A stretch of 64,000 bases of DNA, taken from Aralia elata (taxonomy: Eukaryota; Streptophyta; Magnoliopsida; Apiales; Araliaceae). Of this stretch, positions 10,549-20,986 are shown piece by piece. How positions within the stretch are numbered: the stretch's first letter is position 1; every line of letters starts with the position of its first letter. The notes beneath the pieces were generated by a model. The model was not told the origin of the DNA and made no database searches. It was given only the letters and a program-made list of their open reading frames with translations. Where the stretch lies: the NCBI GenBank assembly GCA_034770075.1, contig CM068383.1, positions 11,249,778 through 11,313,777 on the forward strand. Direction: 5' to 3'. Position numbers and translations under genes: made by a program.

Positions 10549-11783
10549 TACAAGCTCATCAACCTTGTACGAAGCACGGACAACATGGATAATAGTTTAT
10601 TATAAAATAATTTACTAAATATAAGATAAATATTTAATTAGGATTTTAGAAGATAGTTGTAATTATTAAATATTTATTTTAATAATAAATTGTTGAATTA
10701 CACAATATTGTAGGTTCCTTCGACAATTATAAAGCTAAACATTTTAACAGAGTGCATATTTACTCCCTCTGTAGTAAGATAAACGTCCTAGTTGAATTTT
10801 TGCATAGTAAGAAAGAGAATAAAATGACAAAATTGTCCGCATGTAAAATTAAAGTTATCAAAAAACGTCTTATTGGAATCAATTCAATTAATACATTTAA
10901 TACCACTTTCAACTCTAAGTATTTGAATTCCTTCAAATAATACTCCATAAATATGCACAAAAAATAGAAATATTAAGCACAAATAATAGAAATATTAAGC
11001 AATTATAGGCAAAAAAATCGTACCTTACTCGAATTAGGGTTTCATGTGAGCTGAGGATGAGAGAAATTCATGAAGTACGGAGATGATTGAAGAATTGAAG
11101 AGGGAAGAAGAACAAGTAGACAATTACTTTAACAACACGTGGCATAACTCTTAGAGAGAAAGAGCCTTCTTAGAGTCTTGGGTCTACAGAGAATAAAAAA
11201 AGTCCCTTCTATTGAAATGGAGGGAGTATTTATAAAGTTTCCTGATACGTAATCATGTGTCTGTCACATGTTTGGGTCATGTGCCTACCATGTGACCTCA
11301 GGTGAAATTCTAGAAATACCCTTAGTTACCCAAGTAATGCCTAAATTGTCTTGTCCTTCTAGCCGCTAATCCAATCTCTCAACCATTTCTCAAAACGAGA
11401 TGTCTCCATAAACTTTCTGCCTCGGCACTCATGGAGGTTCCTCTTAAGTCTCGTATTTCAATGTCTTTGTTGTTCAATCCATGCCTTTCCATTCTCCGAT
11501 TCTTTCTTTATCCGAACATCATGTCATTCGATCTTAAGGTCGAAAACTTCGGAAAAGCACAACATGAATCTAGGGAGGCCATGCCCTAGGAGCCAAACCC
11601 TAGTAACCTACAATATATAATTCAATAATTTATTGTTTAAATAAGTATTTAATAACTATAACTATTGATCTTCTTAAAATCTTAGTTAAATATATTATCT
11701 TACATTTAATTGATTATCGCAATTATTAATATAATAAATCATTATTCATGTTGTCCGTGCTTCACACGGGATTGATGAACTTG
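10549..11783. mobile_element. Long-TIR DNA element containing a nested retrotransposon LTR
   Basis: The first and last ~190 bp are inverted copies of each other. The outer ends carry CAAGCTCATCAACC...GAAGCACGGACAACAT on the left and ATGTTGTCCGTGCTTC...GATGAACTTGC on the right. The arms then share TTAATAATAAATTGTTGAATTA-like AT-rich sequence and meet near GTAGGTT. Arms of this length fit Mutator-like non-autonomous elements, but no transposase or 9-bp duplication is visible. The centre is mostly an LTR fragment at 11004-11612. Confidence 0.55.
11004..11612 (-). repeat. Solo or partial LTR of the Tat family found at 54745
   Basis: Read on the minus strand, this matches the LTR at 54745-55283 over most of its length: GAGAGATTGGATTAGCGGCT against GAGGGATTGGATTGGTGGCT, a TATAAATA box (11227-11234) in the same place, AGAGTTATGCCACGTGT against AGAGTTCTGCCACGTGT, and GAAACCCTAA near the end. 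The plus-strand right end is CCTACA. The left end lacks a clean TG. No primer-binding site or internal sequence follows, so it is a solo or broken LTR. Confidence 0.65.
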
Positions 11784-12562
11784 CTTATCTAAATGAGAAA
11801 AAAATGGACATAAGGCAAACACTAATTAAATTAATATTATTATTGAAATCAATGATAGTTCATATTGCACACTTGCTTTATAATCAGGAAATCAAAATAT
11901 AGAAAATTATTTTAAATCAATTATTCATGGAAGAGTCATGCTATGTATTGTGATAAATTTATATTAAATTATAATTGCAAAATTTATCAGTACATAAAAT
12001 TGGTAAGAATTATAAGAGGAACCCACTTATTACACATCTCTCTAAAATAGTTACGACTAGTACTTATCTACGTAACTGGCAATCAAAAAGTCGATGTAAA
12101 ATTGTAGTACTTAAAGCTACATGTAGCACTTTGTGTCAAGAAAGATACTGGACGAGTTGTTTTCAAATTTATTCGTGCTTTGCACGAGTTATTAAACTTG
12201 TAGTACTAAACACCTATCAAAATTTAATCAACCTCCCTAGGTGATTGACACATGTATGCTATATAAAATGTTAATTAATAGTTGATAAGATATTCTGAAA
12301 TGGATAATACTATGTGAACTAACTGTACACAAAATTTGGTGCACCAAGAGTAGGACTCATATATTACTTACCAATAAAAATGTGTAAACCATTCAATTGT
12401 ATGTCCCGCTCTCTCTATTTTCTCTTTTTTTTTATATTGTGTGTGCACAACTTTTTTTGTATAGTTGGTGTCCCTAACATTACTCTTCTGAAATTTATGA
12501 TAAGAATGTGTCAGATCATTCTTTCTTTATGTATTGAGACTGATCTCCTCACTATTCTCTTA
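11784..12562. other. Segmental repeat stretch without a gene
   Basis: This holds partial copies of the duplications around the peptide genes: 11830-11960 matches 3715-3800 and 13080-13190, and 12150-12310 matches 9360-9500 and 3470-3560. TTTGTGTACAGTT-like words flank an unremarkable interior. No reading frame resembles a known protein. Confidence 0.45.
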
Positions 12563-12804
12563 GTCCCTCAAAAATTGGTTTATTTGACTTTTGTGGTTAA
12601 ATTGATCAATTTAAAAAAAGAATTCAGGATATTTATTTATATTTTCAAACATATAAAATTGAATGTAATAGTAAATTCGATATAGTTTCATATATATGGT
12701 TAATTCTCCTATATTTACAAGAAAATGGTATATATTTTGACTACAAAATTGGTCAATTTGACTGAAAAAGTCAAACTAAACCAATTCTTGTGGGACCGAG
12801 GGAC
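12563..12804. mobile_element. Stowaway-like MITE (242 bp) with TA target duplication
   Basis: The ends are GTCCCTC and GAGGGAC with TA on both sides (12561-12562, 12805-12806). The inverted arms share AAAATTGGTTTATTTGACTTT and its complement AGTCAAACTAAACCAATT, with an inner ATTGATCAATTT pair. Size and flanks fit a non-autonomous mariner-type element. It is related to, but clearly diverged from, the element at 5306-5561. Confidence 0.75.
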
Positions 12805-13207
12805 TAGAAATTAATTAATAGGAATATAATATTTATTAAATTTATATGTAATTAATTTATGTAAATGAGAAAAAGGGAGATAAGACGAAAACTAATTAAA
12901 TATTATTGTTGAAAGAAAATGATATACACGTCGATAAATATTTGACGATGTTGGATTGTGACCAACGTGGAATTATATGTGATAAAATAGAAAAATTAAA
13001 GTGAGACCTTTTTTAATTTATACCTATCTCGTGTATGCACATACATCGCAATCATAATTTGGTTGAAAACTTTTGCAATGTATAGCGGGACTCGTTGAAA
13101 TTAATGGTAGTTCATATTGCACAGTTGCTTTATCATCAGGAAATCGAAATATAGAGAATTACTTTAATTCAATTATTCATGGAATAGTTGCAACAATATA
13201 AGGAGGA

Positions 13208-13679
13208 TCATTTACAAAAGGCTCGACAATCGGATTTTTTATCAAAACAATGTGCTTTAAGAGGCTCGGCACAACACCAACAAATTCTAGGGACAACCCC
13301 GCATACCCTTGGGAGACACAATCGAACGGCTTTCTCATTCAGTATAGTGTTGTTTCTTAGCTTTGTAGTGAGAATATTGTCCCCATCTTGCGTGATTTCA
13401 GCTCTCTTGTTGATCAAACCTGTATCAAAAATAAATAATTTTTTTTGAAAAAAATTAATTCTAAAATGGGTTTTTGGAATCCAATAAAATACTCATATAA
13501 TTTATTAACTAAATTGCCTCTTATAAAAGAATTTTTTTTTTACAAAAACTCAAAATGTATTTACAATAATTTGAAAATAAGAGATGATGAGGAGACAATT
13601 ACTTACATTCATCAGTAGCAAATAGGGAAAGCAGAACCATAAAGAAGAGAACCATAGGTTGAAATTTAGAAGTGGCCAT
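13208..13679 (-). CDS. Small secreted cysteine-rich peptide, ESF1-like, two exons
   Basis: Exon 1 (13679-13607) encodes MATSKFQPMVLFFMVLLSLF and a few more residues, a classic signal peptide. It ends at a GTAAGT donor. Exon 2 (13419-13208) follows a GATACAG acceptor and the splice keeps frame, giving about 94 residues. The mature C-terminus has eight cysteines spaced C-x4-C-x6-C-x-C-C-x7-C-x6-C-x3-C, including a CWCC core. Plant ESF1/MEG-type peptides, which act in seed development, share a signal peptide, one intron and a CxCC-containing core, so this is the best family guess; a defensin-like peptide is the alternative. A TATA box lies about 60 bp upstream of the ATG. A broken paralogue lies at 3956-4500. 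No expression evidence is available here. Confidence 0.65.
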
Positions 13680-13733
13680 AAAATTGTGAAATTGTTTAGT
13701 CATCGCATGAATAGACCATTGTTTCAACACATT

Positions 13734-13747
13734 GTTATATAGGGAAA
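13734..13747 (-). promoter_or_regulatory. TATA box of the cysteine-rich peptide gene
   Basis: On the minus strand this reads CCCTATATAACAATG, about 60 bp before the start codon at 13679. The surrounding 80 bp (TTTGCCTTTATATTTTTTTTCCC and GTTGAAACAATG) is conserved upstream of the paralogue at 3956-4500, which supports a role as the core promoter. Confidence 0.5.
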
Positions 13748-13759
13748 AAAAATATAAAG

Positions 13760-14770
13760 GCAAATCGATTATTACTCCATCCGTTTCTTTCTATTTCTCT
13801 TTTTACAAAGTCAAATTTGTTTCGTTTTATTTTTAGATTTTGAAACATTAATTACTTAATTTTTTATATTATCTCTATATTAAATAGAAAAGTGATATTT
13901 CCACGACTTCTTTTGATATTTCCGCAATAATCCCTACACTTTAATTAAATTAAGTAACTTGTGTTCATTTTGCCCCCATTTGATCATCACCTAGTTGTCT
14001 CTCTCTTCTGCTCATATTGTCTTCTTTCAAAATTTTAATGTGGTTTCTTCAAATTCATCACTTCCATCTCTAACATCGGCGATACTAAAATACTATCCAT
14101 ACTCATTCTTGCTTTTTCCGTTGTCTCCAAAGTACAAACACGGTCGCTCTTCTCACTCCTCCGGCCATGAAAAATCATCTAATGTACAGTTCTTCACCCT
14201 TTAATTGGGTTTGCGGTTGTGCTTAATTATTGGAATAGTGCTGCTTTTGTTGGGTGTTGAATTGCATTAGAGTTTTCTAATTGTAGAGATGAGGCTAGAT
14301 GTGATTTATGGAATACAATTGCAAATTTTGAAACTGTGTTGCAACCCATTTTTATTTATTTTGGTTGATTTAGGGAATACCTATTTTAATCCAGTTTTTG
14401 ATCAACCTATTTTCAACCAATTTGTGTTACAAACACCATGGAAAAGAGAAAAAGAGAAAAAAGAAAGATAAAGAGACAAAATGAGGTAATTGTTAGTTTG
14501 GTGGACTTAACAGAGGCAATAAATTTCCTTCTAAAAAAATTATTACATGCATGGAGTATTTTCAGGTTAGTATAATGAGGGTAATCGTTGATTTAATAGG
14601 CCTATTAGAGTCGCAATAAATTTTCTTCAATAAATTTTCTTGAACAAAAATTATTACATGGAGTAAGTATTGTCGGTTACGGTTAGTATTTATTATGAGT
14701 ATTAAATATACACACATAATGAAACAAAAATTTATATACTAATTTATCACATTTAAATAATGGGCGATTA
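13760..14770. other. Gene-free stretch with a truncated Stowaway-like end
   Basis: TTACTCCATCCGTTTC near 13772 looks like a Stowaway left end with no partner. The region 13980-14480 has short frames on the plus strand that match no family I recognise and show no conserved motif. The rest is AT-rich. Confidence 0.4.
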
Positions 14771-15175
14771 CAATGGTGGATCCAAGATTTTAACCTCAGT
14801 GTAGGCAAAATTATTTTTCACGATAATTTTTTACTTACAAAAAAAGTACCATATCCAACCTTGAAAAGATGTGTAAAGTACACTTTTTAGTTATATTAAA
14901 AATATTAAAGTAAAAGAAAAAATATAAAATAAGTTCTAAATCAATCTTTAGCAGACCCAAAATAAGTGCACAAATGAATGATTTTCTTTCTTTAACTATT
15001 GAATCCATTTTTAGGGTAAAATATAGTGTATAACATATTTCATATTTCATATTAACTCATGTACTTTTAGACATTTTTAGTGCACAAATTTTATTGTACA
15101 TTAAGATATGTTAATTTTTGAAGACATATGGAGTATTAATAAAAAATAAATTAGAGCAAAGTAAATAAAACTTAA

Positions 15176-15210
<35 letters not shown>

Positions 15211-15463
15211 TATTACAAAAATATTGCGTGGAGAAGGGTAATTAGTTTTTTTTCTATTAATCTTTTAATTTCTTTAACAGACAGTTGAATACCGAGTAGA
15301 ACAAAGGATTTGTTTTGTTGGCTGTCTGATTATCTCAATCTTATCCCTTCATTCTCTCCCTTTCTCTTGAAGTTTATCCATCCAAAATACCAATAGCAAT
15401 CTATTTTCCAAAAATCCAGTGTAGGCAATTGCCTACATTCGTTGTATACTAGATCCGCCACTG
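14771..15463. mobile_element. Non-autonomous hAT (Tip100-like) element, 693 bp
   Basis: The left end is CAATGGTGGATCCAAGATTTT; the right end, reversed, reads CAGTGGCGGATCTAGTATAC. This is the CAGTGGCGGATC terminus typical of plant Tip100-group hAT elements. Flanking 8-mers GGCGATTA (14763-14770) and AGCGGTTA (15464-15471) agree at six of eight positions, a plausible decayed hAT target duplication. A GTGTAGGCAA word lies inside both ends. The interior has no transposase and includes a TA microsatellite at 15181-15208. Confidence 0.65.
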
Positions 15464-15471
15464 AGCGGTTA

Positions 15472-16439
15472 TATATTAAATAGGTTTAAATATAAATTAT
15501 TACTCTAAACTATTCACCATTTCCACTTCGGTAATCGTCTTTTTAATTTTTTCAATTAGATGATTTAATTCTCAATTTTTTTTTAATTATGTTCAATTGA
15601 CGATGTCATGTCATAAATCGATGATATGACATCCTATATGTTAAATGAGTGCTTATGTGTAAAAAGAATATATATTTTTAATGAGATCAAAGGACAAAAA
15701 AGTAAAATAACAAATAAAACAATTAAAAATTACACAAATAATATAAATTAGAAAATATACAAAATTAACATTAACAATTAAGCAAATTACAGAAAAAGAC
15801 ATAATTATAATTATGAATAATTACACAAGTAACTGAACTTAAAAAATTACACAAATAACATAAATTAAATGTAATAAATTAACAATTAAACTAAACTAAA
15901 CCACTATTTGATTAAACTGAACTAATTTCTAAAAATTAATGGATATATTTAAATGAACCATTAGTTTATGAGTTCTTCTACGCAGACCGAAATATTGGAC
16001 CGGAATATTGGACCATGGGTCCCACTACGCATTTAAAAAACAGCGGCTCCTTCTCATAATGTGCATCTGTGCTTTTCAATCTTCTTTTGCATCTGTGCTT
16101 TACATAATGCGATACTGCATACTTTTTGTATAGTTTTTTTTCTTTCTATTTTAATTAATTATTTATCAACTTCCAAATTATACATAAATCACTGGATTAA
16201 ATTACTGTAATTAACCTATTTAATTTATAAAAAAGGCTTAACAATATATAAATTCATAGGTCAAAGTTAGTACATATTGCATTCATCAAATACTCCAAAT
16301 GATATAACTTGCTGATGAAATCAAACAAATCAAATAAAATTCAAATTTAAAGTTTTCAAATCAAACACAATCAAATACAGTCTAAACTTTGAGTTTTCAA
16401 CCAATCTCATTGTATCAAGATGACAAACATACATGAAAA
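15472..16439. other. AT-rich stretch, nothing recognised
   Basis: No gene. Short direct repeats occur at 15985-16005 (ATATTGGACCGG and ATATTGGACCAT) and 16062-16100 (CATCTGTGCTTT twice). They may belong to a decayed transposon carrying the FAR1-like fragment that follows. Confidence 0.4.
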
Positions 16440-17118
16440 TACATCAAAAACATTCAAATTCCGTCAAACTTTTACTCGTAAACTTTTTTATTTTACTGCT
16501 CCTTAAATGGTTGCTCAGAATTTGCATGATTGTTAAGACCATATGCACCATTCCAAAATGAGAATTGATAACCAGCCAGCTGAGTAGGGAGACTTGTTGA
16601 ATACACATTTCCAATTGGAAAGCCTCCAACATTACCAATTGGGAAGCCTCCAACATTACCAAGAGGGAAGCTTTCAATATTTGGTACCCACAAATGAAGT
16701 TAAATTATATCAAAATAAGACTAAAAAAACTAAACAAAAGTACTTTGTACAAAAAAAATAAACAAAACCTGTTGGCCTAAAACCGCACCAACTAGGAAGC
16801 CTCCAACATTACCAAGAGGAAAACCTTCAATATTTGGTACCTAAAAATGAAGTTAAATTATCCTCCCCATCATCTCCCTTTTCCGAAGATCTTTTCTTCA
16901 TTGGGAACCCTTGTTTGTTAGCATACTTAATGTAGTATTCTACATATGCATCAATATTGTCAAATTCCATTCCTATTTTCGTATCTCTTATCTCATCTAC
17001 AGCTACTGCATGCACTCTCCACACACTCATCAAATTCTGAATTATCATTCATATCATTTTCCTCAATGTGTTCATTCATCTCTGTACTTAAAGATGCATT
17101 CAATGATTCTGTTTCCAT
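16440..17118 (-). pseudogene. FAR1/FRS-like transcription factor fragment
   Basis: From the ATG at 17116-17118 the minus strand gives an acidic N-terminus (METESLNASLSTEMNEHIEE), then a frame change near 17000, then GMEFDNIDAYVEYYIKYANK followed by QGFPMKKRSS. That matches the start of the FAR1 DNA-binding domain, derived from MULE transposases. Further on, 16850-16780 and 16700-16600 carry a duplicated PNIEGFPLGNVGGF block. The zinc-binding core, transposase-like domain and SWIM finger of a real FAR1 protein are missing. It is a truncated and frameshifted relic, either from a host FRS gene or a MULE. Confidence 0.55.
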
Positions 17119-17322
17119 CTGTGCACAAGATTAACAATAAAACAACACCAGTTTTAACCCCAAAAAAACATGTACCTATTTTAAAGAAAAAAAACAGAAC
17201 AATTGATCCAAAACTAAGGCTTTTTTTCTTTGTAGTATTTTTGTTTGAACCATGTATGGAGAGGGTAAGATGATATCAATTACTTTGTGTTTCAAGAAAA
17301 TAGCCATTTGTAAAGGGAAATA

Positions 17323-17678
17323 CACCTACATACTTGCTTTAGTGTCTCCACACAAATGATTATGAGATCAATCATCCTCTTCATAAGAGCATGCAACGTA
17401 TGTACTAATCTATCCGGATTCACTAATCCCCTTTTTAGTAATCCAACGATTAGGAACGATTTTAGTTTTAAGCTATCTAGAATTTAGATCTCATTAGCAT
17501 GATCATCATCATGATTCTAAAAGCATTGCTTAAAACTATGAGTTTATCACATATTAAATAACAGCACTGTGTGGATAAAGTAAAATGCCTTTAATATTTT
17601 TATTAATAAATGAATAAGATTACAAAGTATATGCTACATCATATCAAATATGATTGGCTTGTGTGCGTACTACTTTCA
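17323..17678 (-). repeat. LTR fragment (family S), inverted arm
   Basis: This 356-bp segment is the reverse complement of the first ~360 bp of the LTR that lies complete at 42974-44726. It ends exactly at the LTR tip (TGAAAGTAGTA on the minus strand) at 17678. It faces the matching piece at 17974-18698 across a 295-bp spacer, making an inverted repeat. Confidence 0.75.
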
Positions 17679-17855
17679 TAATATTCCAATTATATTATTT
17701 CACAATATAATTCCAATCTAATCTCAATTAATTAATATTAATTAATTAATTTTCTTCACCTCCATATCTCATTTTTGTAGCTAATTCAAACTAACTAATT
17801 TAATAGCTAAATCCACTATTAAATCTTACTTTTCAATAAATGTATATATTTCACA

Positions 17856-17892
<37 letters not shown>

Positions 17893-17973
17893 TTTAAATG
17901 TACCACATTAATCACACACACACACACACACAGATATATATATATATATACCACATTTATATTTATACATTTA
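17679..17973. other. Spacer of the inverted LTR pair, with microsatellites
   Basis: No gene. It contains a TA tract near 17857-17889, a CA tract near 17917-17931 and ATTAATTAATTAAT-type sequence. It would be the loop if the flanking arms paired. Confidence 0.6.
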
Positions 17974-18698
17974 TGAAAGTAGTATGCACACAAGTCAATC
18001 ATATTTGATATGATGTAGCATATACTTTGTAATCTTATTCGGTTATTAATAAAAGAATTAATTTATTAAAGGTATTTTTCGTTATCTACATGAAGCTATA
18101 ATATTAAGTGTGATAAACCCATAGTTTTGAGCAATGCTTTTAGAATTATGATGATGATCATGCTAATGAGATCTAAATTCTAGATAGCTCACAAACTAAA
18201 ATCGTTCCTAATCGTTGGATTACTAAAAGGGGATTAGTGAATCCGGATAGATTAGTACATTCTTTGCTTGCTCTTCGGAAGAGGATGATTGATCTCATAA
18301 TCATTTGTGTGAAAACACTAAAGCAAGTATGTAGGTGCTTATTAGAGAATAAGTTCACTGAACGTGGCTCGCTAAAGGAATACCTAATAGAGTTTTACTT
18401 GCCTGTCAATAAGAATTCCTTAAGTGATAGTAGTACAAGTGATCCTTAGACTTGAGATCATCATAATATCTTGTGTATGATAAGTTATACTTTGACATGT
18501 CCTTTAAGACCCTTAGGGTATATCAAAGGGTATGATTGGGTATAGTAAGTTGTATGAGGAGATAGGTGAATGGTCAACAAAGAATCTACCACTTCTAGTA
18601 AAAAGAGAGAATGTCCTATGTGATTTGATAAATGACAACTCAGAAGTCTTTGGCCAAAGCAGAATGAAATTAGAAAGGTGTTTCTAATTTACATTATT
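17974..18698 (+). repeat. LTR fragment (family S), first 725 bp
   Basis: It begins at TGAAAGTAGTATGC, the same tip as at 42974, and matches that LTR until about 18698. There the sequence changes from the shared TTTCTAATTT.CATTATT to the Tat antisense gene. A short frame at 18237-18449 (NPDRLVHSLL...) is alignable between the copies but has a stop in the other copy, so I do not call it a gene. Confidence 0.7.
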
Positions 18699-19255
18699 CT
18701 CCCCCTTCACGCCTTCATCATCTCCCTCTTAGGGTTCATCGGAGTCAGCTTCGCCCAACTGGTGCCGGACTCCTACATCCACATTATCTCGTTCATCGCG
18801 TTATGCCATGAACTCGACATCACTCCCACCATCGACTTCTTCTTCACCTTATTCTCTATAAGCCAATCCAGGGAATCCGAGTTTCGCAATTAAATAAGCA
18901 ACAAAGCAAAGGAATCGAAAAACGCCCTCTGATGAAGACCCCCTCAAGCGACAAAGGATGGCATTCCCTGCGGTTTTTCATCAAGGGTCCTAGCATCCGC
19001 GAGATTCCTGACTGGGCCGAGGCCCCCAGATCGAATGTAGCCATCAGAGAGCTACCTCATGCCCATCTTCAAGAACTGGTGAAACTCATCGAAAAACTAT
19101 CGAAGAAGGAATAAGACCTTGAACTCCTGAGCAACCAATCCTGGTTGTATGATCACAAACGTAAGTTCTGAACCCTTTGATTTAACTCGTACTATTTCAA
19201 ATTTTCCATCTAACATAGATCTTAACTCGTACAGTATCTCCTATCAAGCCGACCC
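18699..19255 (+). pseudogene. Antisense gene of the Tat element, 5' half (gypsy-type transposon protein)
   Basis: Plus-strand translation, allowing frame changes, gives LPLHAFIISLLGFIGVSFAQ, LVPDSYIHIISFIALCHELD and ITPTIDFFFTLFSISQ, then GWHSLRFFIKGPSIREIPDW. This follows the layout of the plant 'putative gypsy type transposon' family (PF04195), proteins found as antisense genes in Tat elements. Their function is unknown. The frame is broken near 18893-18932 and 19114. The Athila LTR begins at 19256, and the gene appears to resume at 29355. Confidence 0.65.
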
Positions 19256-20971
19256 TGGGAGAGCTGTCGTTAAGCAATCCAAAATTAAACCTCACTTTAC
19301 TCTACAAATTCAAACAATAAGCACAATAGCAAGCAAGGATCGATTCCACAGAGAATGATATTGTTTTGAATTTATTCTAACGTTTCTAACTAAAACAGTA
19401 ATTAAAGATTGGGGTTTTTGAATCAATTATAATTAACTTAAGAAAAATAGAATTAAATTTACGAAGATAATCAAATATGTAAAAGCTTCAGTTCAGCTTT
19501 ACCAATTTATAGTAATAGAATAATCAAGTTAATATTATTTCTTCCTTCAATGAAATTAACAACCCTAGATGATCAGCAATCGCTCAATTATCCGAAATTC
19601 TCCTTAGGTTTTAAATCTAATGTGACAATCGCCTCCACTAGACTCTAACTGTTATATAACCCAGAACTATCAGTCTAGATTTAATATGACAGAAGCATTA
19701 AGAATTAGAGAATTAGATTGTTCCAAGTAACAATTACACTATCAGGAATTATTTAACTTGCCTTCTGATAATCTTAATAATACCCAAAAGCTTGTCCACA
19801 ATTAAATATTTTTAAGTACTACTTGTGATCAGATACAACATCGTTTGCTTAATATTATACCTTAATCTAGCAGATGATATCAATTCACCAATTTAATCCT
19901 GCAGAAAACAAATTAGTAAATTGAATAACATATAAGAAATTCAATCGGATTATCAGAATAAATTTCATGCACGAAGGAATCAATAATGTAACTCAATTAT
20001 TATATTAACTGTAAATATGGTTCCATATTCCTTCAGCACTGAATAAAAGAACTAAGCTAGCATGATAAAATATAATATAGGATCAGGAATAATGAATGTG
20101 TTGGATCCCTCAACTGATTACAAGTGACAGGTAGTTATAGATGCTTTGAAACCCTAGAAGAATTCTAATCCTACTCTACTTCGGAAGTCTTCAATCTGCA
20201 GATATGGAAGCTTCTTAATCCTTGTCAATCTCTGAAATCCTGCTTTAAGTAGCTTCCTTATCAATTTAGAATTAAGTTCCCAAAACCAAATCTTCTTCAG
20301 TTTCCTTTTCCAATTCTAGCTCAGATTCAGTTTCCATCTTTGATCAAATTCCATACTAGACTCTACTTCCATAATCAGAGATACTTTTCATGTAAGATTA
20401 TAATTCCATCTCCAAATCCTCGTACGAATCGAACTCTAGCACTCCAATACTCCAAATCCTACTCAGAATAGGAAATTTGCAAATCGATCAGAATCGTAGA
20501 GTGAAACTCTGTACCAGCACTTCATAGTGTAGACATGACATCGTAGAGTGGACTGGGACAATCGTCGAGTTGACAGTACCATCGTAGAGTGAATCACGAC
20601 AATTGTAGAGTGGAACTCTTCTCTCAGAATCGTAGAGCATGCAAATCGGCGAACAGGAAGTCTGGTCGTAGAGTTCAGCTAGAAATCGTCGAGCAACTTT
20701 TGCCTTAGTCTTCCTATGATCGTAGAGCTGCGAAACTGCACTCCAATACTACGAACATAGAGCTCTCACTTAGCGATCCTAGAGTACCAATGTCGATCGT
20801 AGAGTATTTCTACAAAATAACATAAAACTCAGAATTAAACTCCATTTTTACAGAATCATACCAGATACTTCTATAAATCAATAAATACCTTAAATTAACT
20901 CGTATGACAGAAAACATGCAACAAAACTAAACATGAAGGGATGAAAATAATCAAATATTATGCACCTATCA
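19256..20971 (-). repeat. 3' LTR of the Athila element (1716 bp)
   Basis: It matches 27632-29354 throughout. On the minus strand it starts TGATAGGTGCATAAT and ends GCTCTCCCA. A dense block of TCGTAGAGT-like words lies at 20490-20810. The element's polypurine tract abuts it at 20972. Confidence 0.9.
20490..20810 (+). repeat. CGTAGAGT word cluster in the Athila 3' LTR
   Basis: About eleven variants of ATCGTAGAGT or ATCGTCGAG occur within 320 bp at irregular spacing (20 to 45 bp), separated by unrelated sequence. The same cluster lies in the other LTR. The word also fills 1320-1480 and, reversed, 51880-52440. Confidence 0.8.
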
Positions 20972-20986
20972 AATTTCCCCACACTT
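20972..20986 (-). other. Polypurine tract of the Athila element
   Basis: The minus strand reads AAGTGTGGGGAAATT immediately before the LTR start TGATAGG. This G-rich tract primes plus-strand DNA synthesis and is typical of Athila elements. Confidence 0.75.

Noticed and set aside
10762..11229. A Stowaway MITE with ends TACTCCCTCTG and GGAGGGAGTA
   Set aside because: The right 'end' is the TATA region (TATAAATACTCCCT reversed) of the LTR fragment at 11004-11612, and the inner arms do not pair.
13995..14471. Two short plus-strand genes
   Set aside because: No motif, splice context or paralogue. Composition is that of noncoding DNA.
16946..17273. Plus-strand genes over the FAR1-like fragment
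   Set aside because: No family resemblance. The minus strand gives the FAR1-like sequence.
18237..18449. A conserved short protein (NPDRLVHSLL...) in the family S LTR
   Set aside because: The copy at 43209-43446 has an in-frame stop, and similarity extends equally over noncoding LTR sequence.
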